Source of the DNA: Theropithecus gelada
Taxonomy: Eukaryota > Chordata > Mammalia > Primates > Cercopithecidae
Direction: 5' to 3'
Assembly: GCF_003255815.1 (NCBI RefSeq)
Contig: NC_037673.1
Span: 174,659,346-174,723,345, forward strand
DNA: 64,000 nt
Positions within the stretch are counted from its first letter, which is position 1, and each line of letters opens with the position of its first letter. Of this stretch, positions 12,474 through 24,400 are shown piece after piece. A model generated the notes under the pieces. That model ran no database searches, had not been told where the DNA came from, and saw nothing but the letters and a program-made list of their open reading frames with translations. Both the position numbers and the translations under genes were made by a program.

Positions 12474-15400
12474 GAAAAGAAAACTCTAAGGCTGAAGACA
12501 AAAGGAATCTGATGTCAACACTGTACTCTAGCTAGGAGGTAAAGATGTTTCTCACAGGGATTCAGGTTAGCAATTTTGAAACTACTTTCTATACACATTA
12601 GGGTTGAACAGATAAGTAAACAAACTATGAGTAATGAGAGACAGGTTTCTCACTGTCCAAGAAAGAAGTTACAAATAAGCAAAGGAGGAAAGCTACAGTG
12701 AACCCTGTGGTGCTGAATCAGAATCAAAGACAAAACTATGAGGTCATGTTCATGTTCTGTATACAGATAGATAGCAGAAATAATCACAGATATGTGCATA
12801 TAGAGGAGTCAATATACATGTTTCTATGCCCTCCCTCTGTCTGCAGAGAAGTTCTACAAACAGTCATACCCTGGTAGTAACAAGCACACACAGTACCCAG
12901 ATCTTGGTCTCTAATATCATTCTCCAATAAAAGGAACCAGGGCTTCCTGGAGAGATGAGAAATGAGAAATTCTAGGGCCAAGGCAGAAAAACTACAAGAT
13001 GAGCCTGGAGTCTTACAGTGCCAGAAAGTAAGGAAGTGCTTTAGAAAGGGGTTGGGGTCAGGGGCACTCATCAAAGAAACATAAGAACCAACCTGAAAGG
13101 CTGGGCGCGGTGGCTCACGCCTGGAATCCCAGCAATGTGGGATGCCGGGACCGGCAGATTACTTGAGGTAAGGAGTTCAAGACCAGCCTTGCCAACATGG
13201 TGAAACCCTGTCTCTATTAAAAATACAAAAATTAGCCAGGCATGGTGGAGCACGCCTGTAATCCCAGCTACTTGGGAGGCTGAGGCACAAGAATTGCTTG
13301 AACCTGAGAGACGGAGGTTGCAGTGAGCAGAGATTGTGCCACTGCACTCCAGCCTGAAAACCAACCTGAATGAGCTTAGAATGGCCAAAGCTGAAACAAT
13401 TTAAGCAACAAAATAAATAATGTAGTGTGGTCTTATAACGCAAAGAATAAATTAAATATCCTTGAGTCTATAGTGATATACATGATTAAATAAATAAATG
13501 GAGAGAAGAGATAAAATTCCTTACAGAATTCCAAACATATATGTAAATACTTCCCCCTTCCTGGAGGTGAAGCTAACTTCCCCTCTCTCCTTGATGTGGG
13601 CTAGAGTTAAACAAGAAAGCTGGCAGATTTCCCTTCCCTTAACCAAGTGATCAAGGTTAATGTCACAGGAATACCTCATTCTGGCCCCATGGGCCCCCGA
13701 TAGGATGCCATGAACGTGGCAATCCACCTCAGTGGGATTCTTTCCAAACGCTGCTCATGAGGAGTATTAGACTATCCCAAACTGTGGGACATTCTATAAA
13801 ACACCTGCTCAATGTCTCAAAACTGTCAAGGCCATGCAAAGCAAGGGATGACTGAGAAATGGTCATAGATCGGAAGAGACTAAGAAGACAGCACAACTAA
13901 ATGCAGTGTGTGTCCTAGATGGACCCTGGAATAGGAAAAGGACATTAGAGAGAAGAAATGGGTGAAATCTAAATAAGGTGTAGTTTAGTTTAAAAAAAAA
14001 AAAAAAAAGCACAATCACAAAGTCACTTACCACCAACTAAGATATAGCCTTGTTCTTTTTTAGAAAGATCTATTTTTTTAACTGGGAGGTGAAATTCACA
14101 TAACTATTAACATAAAATTAACCATTTTAAAGTGAACAATTCAGTGGCATTAAGTAGATTCATAATGTTGTACAATCATGCCCTCTATCTACTTTCAAAA
14201 CACTGTCGTCACCCCAAAAGGAACTCCTATATCCTTTCCTCCCCAGCCCCAGCCCCAGCCACTACCAGTCTGCTTTGTTTCTATGGGATTTGCCTATTCT
14301 GTATACTTCACATAAGCAGAGTCAACACCACTTGTGATTTCCTTGCCCTTTGTCTGGTTCCTTTCTTTAGCATGATGTGTTTGAGACTCATCCACACTGG
14401 CATGGATCATTCATTCTTTTTATGACTGAATAATATTGCATTGTGTCTACACTACCATTTGCTTATCCATTCATTGATGAACATCTGGGCACTTTCCAGC
14501 TTTTGGCTCTTGTGTATAGTGCTGCTGTGAACATAAGTCTACTTTTATTTGAGTATCTGTTTTCAACTCTTTGGGGTATAAACCTGGGAGAGGAATTGCT
14601 ACATCATATGGTAATTTCACATTTAATTTTTTGAGGATCCCACCAAACTCTTTTCCATAGTGGCTGAGTCATTTTACATTGCCACCAGCAACGTATGACA
14701 GTTCCAATTTCTCCACATTCTTGCCAAAAGATCCTTGTGGATGTGATACGGTGTATCATTGTGGTTTCGATTTACATTTCCCTAATGACAAATGATGTCG
14801 AGATGCTTTTTATGTCTTTGTTGGTCATCTGTATATCCTGTTTGAAGAAATGTCTGTTCAAGTCCTTTGCCCATGTTAAAATTGGGTTGTGTGTAGTTTT
14901 GTTGTTGAACTGTAGGAGCTCTTTATAGATTCTGTATACTAGACCCTAATCAGATACAGGACTTGTGAATATTTTCTCACATAACAGATAAATTCTTGAT
15001 CAGGATTCTAACCACCTCCAACCAAGATGCAATATGAGTGTGTTAACATCATCTTGAATGTTGGTGGAAGTTTTCCAATGGTTTCATGCTGGTCTTCACA
15101 TTAGTCCTTATTGAGATCGTGCTATAATATAAGTAGGATATTGTTACAAATATATTTGATCTGATCCTCTTTAGTTAACAGTAATTGTATTTGTTTTCTA
15201 TTGTTGTATAACAAATGCCACAAAGTTAGCAGTTTAAATACACATTGACTATATTACAGTTTGTGTGGTCAGAGGCTGGGCATAACTGCAGTTGGTCTCT
15301 GCTCAGGTTCTCACAGGCTGAAATCAATGAGTCAGCTGGGGGGTTTCTTCCTGGAGCTGAGTCCTCTCTCAAGTTCCTGTGGTTCCTCGTGGTTTAGCAG

Positions 15401-18400
15401 GAAGGCCTCATCCTCTTGCTGGCTATTGGCTGGGGGCTCTCAGTTCCCAGAGGCAGCTCACGGTTTCCCGCCATGCAGCTCCTCCACACCCCTTCATGCT
15501 GCACATCCCTGACCTCAGGAGGGGCCTCATCCCTTTGAAGCGCTCACTTGCTTAAGTCAGGGCCACTGAATAATCTCCTTTTTCACTAACTCAAAGTTGA
15601 GTGATTCATTAGTAACTCAATCATAGGAGGATAGCCCATCATACCCACAGGTTCTGCCTGCACTGGAGAGGAGGGAACTGTACAAAGTCTATTCACCAGG
15701 GAGCAGGAATCTTGGAGACCATCTTAGAACTCTGCCTGTCACAGTATCACAATTCATTCCTTTTTCTTTTTCTTTTCTTTTTTTCTTTGAAACAGAGTCT
15801 TGCTCTGTCACCCAGGCTGGAGTGTAGTGGCACCACCATGGCTCACTGCAGCCTCGACCTCTTGGGCTCAAGTCATCCTCCCGCCTCAGCCTCCCAAGTA
15901 GTTGGGACTATAGGAGCCACCAAGTCAGGTTAATTTTTCTGTCTTTTGTAGAGACCAGGTTTCATCACGTTGCCCAGGATGATCTCAAACTCCTGAGCTC
16001 AAGTGATCTGCCCACCTCGGCCTCCCAAAGTGCTGAGATTACAGGTGTGAGCCACTGTGCCTGGCCTAATTTCTTACTTTTGACAAATATACTATGGTTA
16101 TGTACATATGTACAGTTTGTACATATGTTTTTCTACATTAGTACATTAGTTTTTCTACAAATCTAAAATCACCCCCACATTTTAAAAAGACCACATCATG
16201 AATTTACACTTACAGGCAAGATAGAGTGACAATGACTAGATTTGCCCTTCTGCCTAAACAACATCAACAACAAAACCCACACATGTATTCCTGCATATAA
16301 AACAATAATTTTGAAGATGCTAGGGCCAGGCAGGCGAGGACAGTGATCTCTGAGACAGGCACAACTGCTCCAGCTTCCCATCTGGGGAGTGGCCAGGCTA
16401 CGCACATGGAGGGGGGACACGGGTGGTGCCTGGCAGCCTCCCGATTTGAAGACATGGGGCTGGGAGCCAAGGGTGGCTGAGGCAGTCAGAGTGTGCAGAA
16501 CAGAGGACTGGAAAGGTGAAAGCCACCAAGATCTGCTGAGGATCCCCTTCGAGTAGGAGGCGGAGGGCCTAATCGGCCCCTGCAGGCAAGGAAACGACTG
16601 AGGTCAGGAGAAGAACCACCCAAAAGGATTCCAGGGCACCGCAGACAGCACTCACACAGGGCCCGGGAGAATGCTCGTTCCCACCAGCCAGCCCAGGAAA
16701 CCTCATAACCCACTGTCAGAAAGTACTGAGGAGAGGCCAGGCGCGGTGGTTCACACCTGTAATCCCAGCACTTTCGGAGGCCGAGGCAGGTGGATTACCC
16801 GAGGTCAGGAGTTCGAGACCAGCCTGGCCAACATGATAACATCTGGTCTCTATTTTTTTTTTTTTTGAGACGGAGTCTCGCTCTGCTGCCCAGGCTGGAG
16901 TGCAGTGGCCGGATCTCAGCTCACTGCAAGCTCTGCCTCCTGGGTCCACGCCATTCTCCTGCCTCAGCCTCCCGAGTAGCTGGGACTACAGGTGCCCGCC
17001 ACCTCGCCCGGCTATTTTTTTGTATTTTTTAGTAGAGACGGGGTTTCACCGTGTTAGCCAGGATGGTCTCGATCTCCTGACCTCGTGATCCGCCCGTCTC
17101 GGCCTCCCAAAGTGCTGGGATTACAGGCTTGAGCCACCGCGCCCGGCCCATCTGGTCTCTATTAAAAATACAAAAATTAGCCAGGCATAGTGGCGGGTGC
17201 TTGTAATCCCAGCTACCTGGGAGGCTGAGGCAGGAGAATCGCTTGAACCCAGGAGGCAGAGGTTGCAGTGAGCCGAGATCGCACCGCTGCACTCCAGCCT
17301 GGGTGACAGAGTGATCAGAGTGAGACTCCATCTCAATAAATAAATAAATAAATAAATACTGAGGGGAATACCAGGAAGAGCCCTGCCTTGCCAGTAGGGA
17401 AGAGTTAACCCTAGGGCCTAGGTGAAACACCGCTCTAGTCCCGCCTAACAGATCCCAACGAGACCCTAAAGGACCAAACTATTTCCAAGTAACTTAATTG
17501 CGGCATCACACAGCCCAGGAATAGATATACAAATGCAAAAATATTCAGCATCTCGTGAGGTAAAATTCATCATGTCTGGCAGAGGAATAAGAAGTTTCCT
17601 GCAGGAAAATAGGCCCTATAATGAAAAAAAAATTAATCAATTGAAACTGGCCCAAAACCGTCACAGACGTTAGAATTAGCACACAAAAACATTTTTAAAA
17701 AGTATTATAACCGCACTGCCTGTGTGCAAAAAGCTAAGCAGAGACAACAAAGTATTTAAAAGACTGAAACTGAAATTCCAGAGATGAAATTTCATCAGAT
17801 CTGAGATGAAAAACATGGTGGAAGGGATTAATGGCAGATGAGACGCTGCCAAAGAAAAGATTATAAACTTGAAGACAGCAAGAGAAACTACCTAAAATGA
17901 ACACACAGAGGAAGAATTATTTTTAAAAGGAAAAGACAAAGAAGAGGGCTAGTGAACTGCGGGACTTCGAGCGGCCAAAATATGTGTAACTGGAGTCACC
18001 AAAGAAGAGGAGCGAGAAACAGCAAAATAGAAAAAAAAATTTTGAAGAATAGTCAAACACTGTTTTCAAATTTGGCAAAAATTATAAATCCACAGATCCA
18101 AGAATCACCATGAAACCCAAGCACAAAAAAAAAAAAATCAAGAAAACGACACCAATATATATCATAATCTGACCGCTTAAAACCAGTGATAAAGAGAAAA
18201 CCTTGGCCGGGCGCGGTGGCTCAAGCCTGTAATCCCAGCACTTTGGGAGGCCGAGGCGGGTGGATCACGAGGTCAGGAGATCGAGACCATCCTGGCTAAC
18301 ATGGTGAAACCCCGTCTCTACTAAAAATACAAAAAATTAGCCGGGCGACGTGGCGGGCGCCTGTAGTCTCAGCTACTTGGGAGGCTGAGGCGGGAGAATG

Positions 18401-21400
18401 GCGTGAACCCGGGAGGCGGAGCTTGCAGTGAGCCGAGATCGCGCCACTGCACTCCAGCCTGGGAGCACAGCGAGACTCCGTCTCAAAAAAAAAAAAAAAA
18501 AAAAGAAAATCTTAAAAGCAGTCAGAGAAAAATGACATATACATGAGCAAACTGGAATTGTCCTACACTGCTGGTGGAATCTGAAATGATGCAATGGCCT
18601 TCAGCAACAGTTTCTTAAAAAGTTAATCACAAACATATCATATGCTCAGCCATCCCACTCCAAGGTGTTTACATCCAAGAGAAATGAAAGAATAAATCCG
18701 TACAGGGACTGGCACATGAATACCCATAGCAGCTTTATTTATAATAGACAAAAACTGGAAACGATCGAAACATCCATCAATAGCTGAATGGATAAACAAA
18801 TCGTGGCATATCCATATAGTGAACTAATACTCGGTAATGAAAAAGAATGAATTAACTACTGTGCAAAAGCAGTTCTTTGTATAACCACTACATAAACATA
18901 CTAAAGCATCTCTCAATAACTACTCTGAGTGAAAGGAACGAGACTAACAAAGAGAGTGTTATTCCACCCAGAGAAAATTCCTGGGCCGGGCGCGGTGGCT
19001 CAAGCCTGTAATCCCAGCACTTTGGGAGGCCGAGGCGGGTGGATCACAAGGTCAGGAGATCGAGACTATCCTGGCTAACATGGTGAAACCCCGTCTCTAC
19101 TAAAAATACAAAAAACTAGCCGGGCGCGGTAGCGGGCGCCTGTAGTCCCAGCTACTTGGGAGGCTGAGGCGGGAGAATGGCGTGAACCCGGGAGGCGGAG
19201 CTTGCAGTGAGCCGAGATCGCGCCACTGCACTCCAGCCTGGGAGACACAGTGAGACTCCGTCTCAAAAAAAAAAAAAAAAAAAGAAAAGTCCTGGAAAAT
19301 GAAAATGAATCAATAGTAACAGAAAAATCAGTGGCACGTTGGTGGCAGGCAGGGAGGGGTGGAAGGGAGAGAATTAAACGCGGCAGGAGGAAACTCTGGA
19401 GGGTGAGGGATGCCTTTCCTATCGAGATTGTGGAGAGGGTTTCATAGTTGTGCACAGATGTCAAAATTTATTAGCCGGACACAGTGGCTCACACCTGTAA
19501 TCCCAGTACTTTTGAAGGCCGAGGCGGGCGGATCATGAGATCAGGAGTTCGAGACCATCCTGGCTAACACGGTGAAACCCTGTCTCTACTAAACAGACAC
19601 AAAAAACTAGCCGGGCGAGATGGCGGCGCCTGTAGTTCCAGCTACTCAGGAGGCTGAGGCAGGAGAATGGCGGGAACCCGGGAGGCGGAGCTTGCAGTGA
19701 GCTGAGATGGCGCCACTGCACTCCAGCCCCGGCGACAGAGCAAGACTCCATCTCAAAAAAAGAAAAGAAAAGAAAAGAAAAAACAATGTATTAAGTTGTG
19801 CATTTTAAATTTGTAGAGTTCACTGTATGTCAATTATACTTAAAAAAAAAAAAAAAACAGGCAAGCAAGAAAAATCCCTGGCCATGGCTTCCACAGCATT
19901 GGTGGGGTGGTGGAGTATGTGTCCTGGGCACAGAAGGCATCACACAGCCTCAGGTTCTGTTTGGGTTCAGTGCCAGGTAAAGCCCCCGGCAGAGTCACAG
20001 CAAAGGCCAATTGTGAGAGCATCTGGCCCAGCCACCGCACTTGGCAGGAGCCGCCTGGCTTTTCTCTAAGGAATGTGGGTTTAATCAGCGACTCCCATTG
20101 GCACACTGAGTGACTCTCTTTCAAACCACGTCAGCAAACGCATTTCCTCAAGGGTCCCTGATAGGTCCGGAAATACATTAACATGTTTGGAAAGGGTTGG
20201 TCTACAAACAAATGGGATTCCTCAGTAATCCTTCATGCACATTCACATTCATTATTGTTTAAAATTATTTTTGTACAAAATATTCACAGCAGCTTTATTA
20301 ATAATAACCCAATACTGGAAACAACTCAAATGCTCATTAACAGGAGAGTGAATAGTGATACAGTCATACAATGAAATACTACTCTATAACACAGAGTTAC
20401 TGATACATGCAAATACATGAATACATCTCAAAAGCACTATTTTAAACAAAACAACCACACGTAAAAGAAGACATACCATACCACAGGGTTCTTTTTTTTT
20501 TCTTTTTTGGGACAGAGTCTTGCTCTGTCACCCAGGCTGGAGTGCAGTGGTGCAATCTCTGCTCACTGCAACTTCAGCCTCCCGGGTTCAAGTAATTCTC
20601 CTGTCTCAGCCTCCCCCAAGTAGCTAGGGGTACAGGCACCCATCACCACGCCCAGCTAATTTTTGTATTTTTAGTAGAGACAGGGTTTCACCATTTTGGT
20701 CAGGCTGGTCTTGAACTCCTGACCTCAAGTGATCCACCCACCTCGCCCTCCTAAAGTGCTGGGATTCCAGGCATGAGTCACCCACCTGGCCCCCAAGGGT
20801 TCTATTTATATGAGGTTCTAGAACAGGCAAAAACGAGCTATTGGTGATAGAAAGCAAGATGGTGGTTACCTCTGGGTGGAGACAAGAAAGGGGCATAGGG
20901 AATTTTCTGAGGTGTTAAAAATATTCTGTATTTATTGGAGATGTCAGTCATGGGTGCATATATTTGTCAACATCCATCTAACTCTACAATTAAAATCCGT
21001 GATTTTATTGTGTGTAAATTATATCCCCCCCACCTTTTTCTTTTTTTGAGACAGAGTCTCGCTCTGCTGCCCAGGCTGGAGTGCAGTGGCGCGATCTCAG
21101 CTCACTACAAGCTCCGCCTCCCAGGTTCACACCATTCTCCCGCCTCAGCCTCTCAAGTAGCTGGGACTACAGGCGCCCGCCACCACGCCTGGCTAGTTTA
21201 TTTGTATTTTTTAGTAGAGGCGGGGTTTGACTGTGTTAGCCAGGATAGTCTCAATCTCCTGACCTCGTGATCTGCCCGTCTCGGCCTCCCAAAGTGCTGG
21301 GATTACAGGCTTGAGCCACTGCGCCCGGCCACCCCCTTTTTTTTAAAGAGTTAGAACAAAAAAAAAAAAGTAAGTTGCAGGATGTGGAGGGAAATTCTCA

Positions 21401-24400
21401 GGGGAATCCCACAAGCAAACCATGCCAGCCCCTCAATTTGTCCAAGCATTCTACTTGCCATGGGGTTCGATGACTCCACAAATACTGCTGTTTGCTGCAA
21501 AGATGCCAATGAAAAGGCTGCTTCCATGAAATATTTGGCAGCCGTTTAAATGCTCCTTGCAGGGAGACATTCAGATAATATAAGTTGTTTCCCCAGAAAT
21601 ATACACACTCTGAAAGAGCAGCTTACTCCAAAAGGGTGGGTCAAAACTACAGCATTCTGTTTCTTGCGGCAACTGGTTTGAAGTGTCAAGAAACATAAGA
21701 CAATCTACGTTGTCTTTCCCACTGCATGAATGTTAAACGCGGAAGGTATCCAGGAGCCTAGCATCTCCGAGTTGGAGAGAACGAGGACACCATCCACCTG
21801 ACATCTCTTTAAACCAGAGTCCCTTCTCCAGCACTCCTGCTCAATAGGAATCCAGGCACTTACTTGATTTGACGCGTGAGATCAACACTTCCCAGCCCGT
21901 TCTTTTGGGACAACTCTTCATTTGCTTTCAAGTTCTTACCAGCCATTAACTAGCAATCTGCATCCTGATATCTTTCACGTGTCAGTCGCTTTTTTACCTT
22001 CAGGAGAAGGAAACGACAGCTCCACACAGCTCCCCACCTGTATTCGTAGGGTCAAGGGGAGCCATGCTGTTCATTCGATCCATCCTTTCTCAACACCACT
22101 TCTTGCCTTATGAGTGCTGCAGAAATATCCGCCAATGAAAAGAAAAGCGTCCTGCTTTAGGAAACAGGAACCTCCAGGTCTTAACTACTATCCTGGGAAA
22201 GAAGTCAGCCACAAAACTAAGGGATAATCGGACAGTTAGGAAGGACCTCTTAACCTCAAAATATCAACCCTTCCTGAGGCTGTCTTTTCACCGTTCCAGC
22301 TTCATTCGTGGAGGGAATGAAGAAGCTTCCCTCGTCAAAGACCCCTTTGGAAAGTGCAGCATCTCCCAAGGAAAGTCACATATTCAGCTGCTTATCAGCA
22401 ACAACATCTTGTTTTTCATGTTAATTTGCCATTCACAACACACTCCCATGTGTTACCTCCTTAGACCCTCACTAGAAGCTCCTGCAGAAGATAATGGATT
22501 ATTAATATTTCCACCTATCTTTTTGGAAGATAAATCTCAAGCAGTTCCATGGCTCACCTAGACCACCTCAATGGGCAGTGGCAAAGTTGGAACTAAAAAG
22601 CAAGTCTTCCCATAGCAGGTCCCGTGCTCTTCCCATAGACAAGGCACCTGCCACCTGGTCCTCCCTATTCAGGAGATTGATTGCTGTGAGAGCAGAAACA
22701 GAATGCAGGACAGTTCCTGGGAAAGGCAAGAAGAGTGCATGAGCCATTGTGTTGGCGTTGAGGAGAAGGGGCTCAGGACAGGAAGGAAGCGGGGGCCAGG
22801 CCCACCTTCACTTGCTCCAAGTTTTGCCAGGCATATCTGTCCTCAGAGAAACTCACATACACCGGGTGTTCAGAATATGACTGTAGCCACAACTACTTCA
22901 CAAGTCTTCCAAGCCAGCCAGTCAATTCATTGATTCCTCTAGCAGCAATGGATAAAAACCCAACTCGAATTGGCCTGGACAGTGGTGTCCACAGGGGCTT
23001 GAAGGTCACGAAGCCACAGTGCTTTTGGCAGTCCCTCAATAGCCCCTCCGACTGCGTTTCTCCTAGTGCAGCAAGTCGATGCTGGGAGCTCCGACTTACA
23101 GCCGTTGGGGGTGATTTTACGAGGGTAGTTTTTTCAAGCGAAGTTCAGTTCCCTAAAGCATACTGGCTGAAAAAGTCTTGCCCTCCTGCCCAATAGCCCA
23201 CTGGCGTTCCCATTCATTATTTTTCTTTCTTTTCTTTTTCTTTTTTTTTTTTTTTGAGACGGAGTCTCGCTCTGTCACCCCAGACTGGAGTCCAGTGGCG
23301 CAATGTTGCCTCACTGCAACCTCTGCCTCCCAGGTTCAACCTATTCTCCTGCCTAAGCCTCCCAAGTAGCTGGGATTACTAGCACCTGCCACCACGCCCG
23401 GCTAATTTTTGTATTTTTAGTAGAGACGGGGTTTCGCCGTACTGGCCAGGCTGGTCTCGAACTCCTCACTCCACCCGCCTCGGCCTCCCAAAGTGCTGGG
23501 ATTACAAGCGTGAGCCACCGCGCCCGGCCTCATTAGTTTTCAAAGACACACACGGCCGCTCAGAACCCGCCCTCCGGGGTTCGCCACCCTGGGCTGGCAC
23601 AGAGACCCATCCAGGCGCGGGGTCGGGGAGGGCCCTGGGCTGTTCCTGATCCTCGAACCCTCTCCTCACCGCAGCCGCCGTCCCCTCCCCGGGCCCCGCG
23701 CGCCAGGCCCTGCTAAAACCCCAGCGGGTCTCCCGCTACCGCCGCGCCGGCCTCTGGGTCCCGTCCTCGGAGGCGCCGGGCCTCTGGGCAGCGCCGCCCT
23801 CCCCGCGTGGGCACCGCAGGCGGCCTGGGTGCGGCCTCGGGCTGGGCGAGCAGCGTGGCGCCGGCCGCTCTGCAGGGTCAGCCCCGCGGGGATTTGTTCC
23901 CCGCGGCCCCCGGGCCCCGCGCAGCCGAGGGAGCGGCCCTTCCCGCAGCCTCCCCGAGCCGTCCCGCTTCCGCCCGCGGACTCCCCGCCGGGGTCTTCCT
24001 GTCGCCGTCGGCGCCTCCCCGCCCTGTGGGCCGAGGCCCCGGCGCCCCCGCTCAGCCCCGCTCAGCCCCGCTCCCAAGGCGGGTCCCTGCTCTGCCGTCC
24101 CGGGGCCCTCGTCCTGGCGGGGCCTGGTTCTTCCCGAGCCCTCCCTGCGGCGGGTGGTCCCAGCGCGCTGGCCGCGTCTGCTCCTCCGGGGGCGCCGGGA
24201 CACCCGCCCTGTCGGATTAGGGCACCCCCCCCCCCCAACGACCCGCGCCTCCTTACAGGCCCCGTTTCCGCGGGCGGCCGCATCCGGAGGCCCAGGGGCG
24301 AGGCCTTCGCCACGTGAAGGGGGCACACGGTTAGGCCTTGACACCGCCCCTCGGCGCGGAGCTGTAGGGGAAGCTCAGGCGCCCACCGAGGGCAGGGCCC

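Larger units (their letters stand above)
16200..19858 (+). mobile_element. Old L1 (L1M), 5' region through 3' tail, interrupted by Alus
   Basis: Fragments at about 16200-16734, 17360-18204, 18505-18983, 19284-19471 and 19783-19858 appear to be one diverged plus-strand L1. It has 5' UTR-like and ORF1-like sequence, a distal segment (TTATTTATAATAGACAAAAAC) and a 3' end with ...CAATTATACTT plus an A tail (19843-19857). A nested Alu pair and three further Alus split it. The middle (most of ORF2) is missing, so it is internally deleted. Confidence 0.6.
20230..21370 (+). mobile_element. Old L1 (L1M) 3' fragment split by two antisense Alus
   Basis: Left part 20240-20490 (AGCAGCTTTATTAATAATAA...), middle 20792-21033 (GATGGTGGTTACCTCTGGG...) and a tail with an A run at 21358-21370. 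It is the same type of L1 3' end as the element finishing at 19858. Confidence 0.6.
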
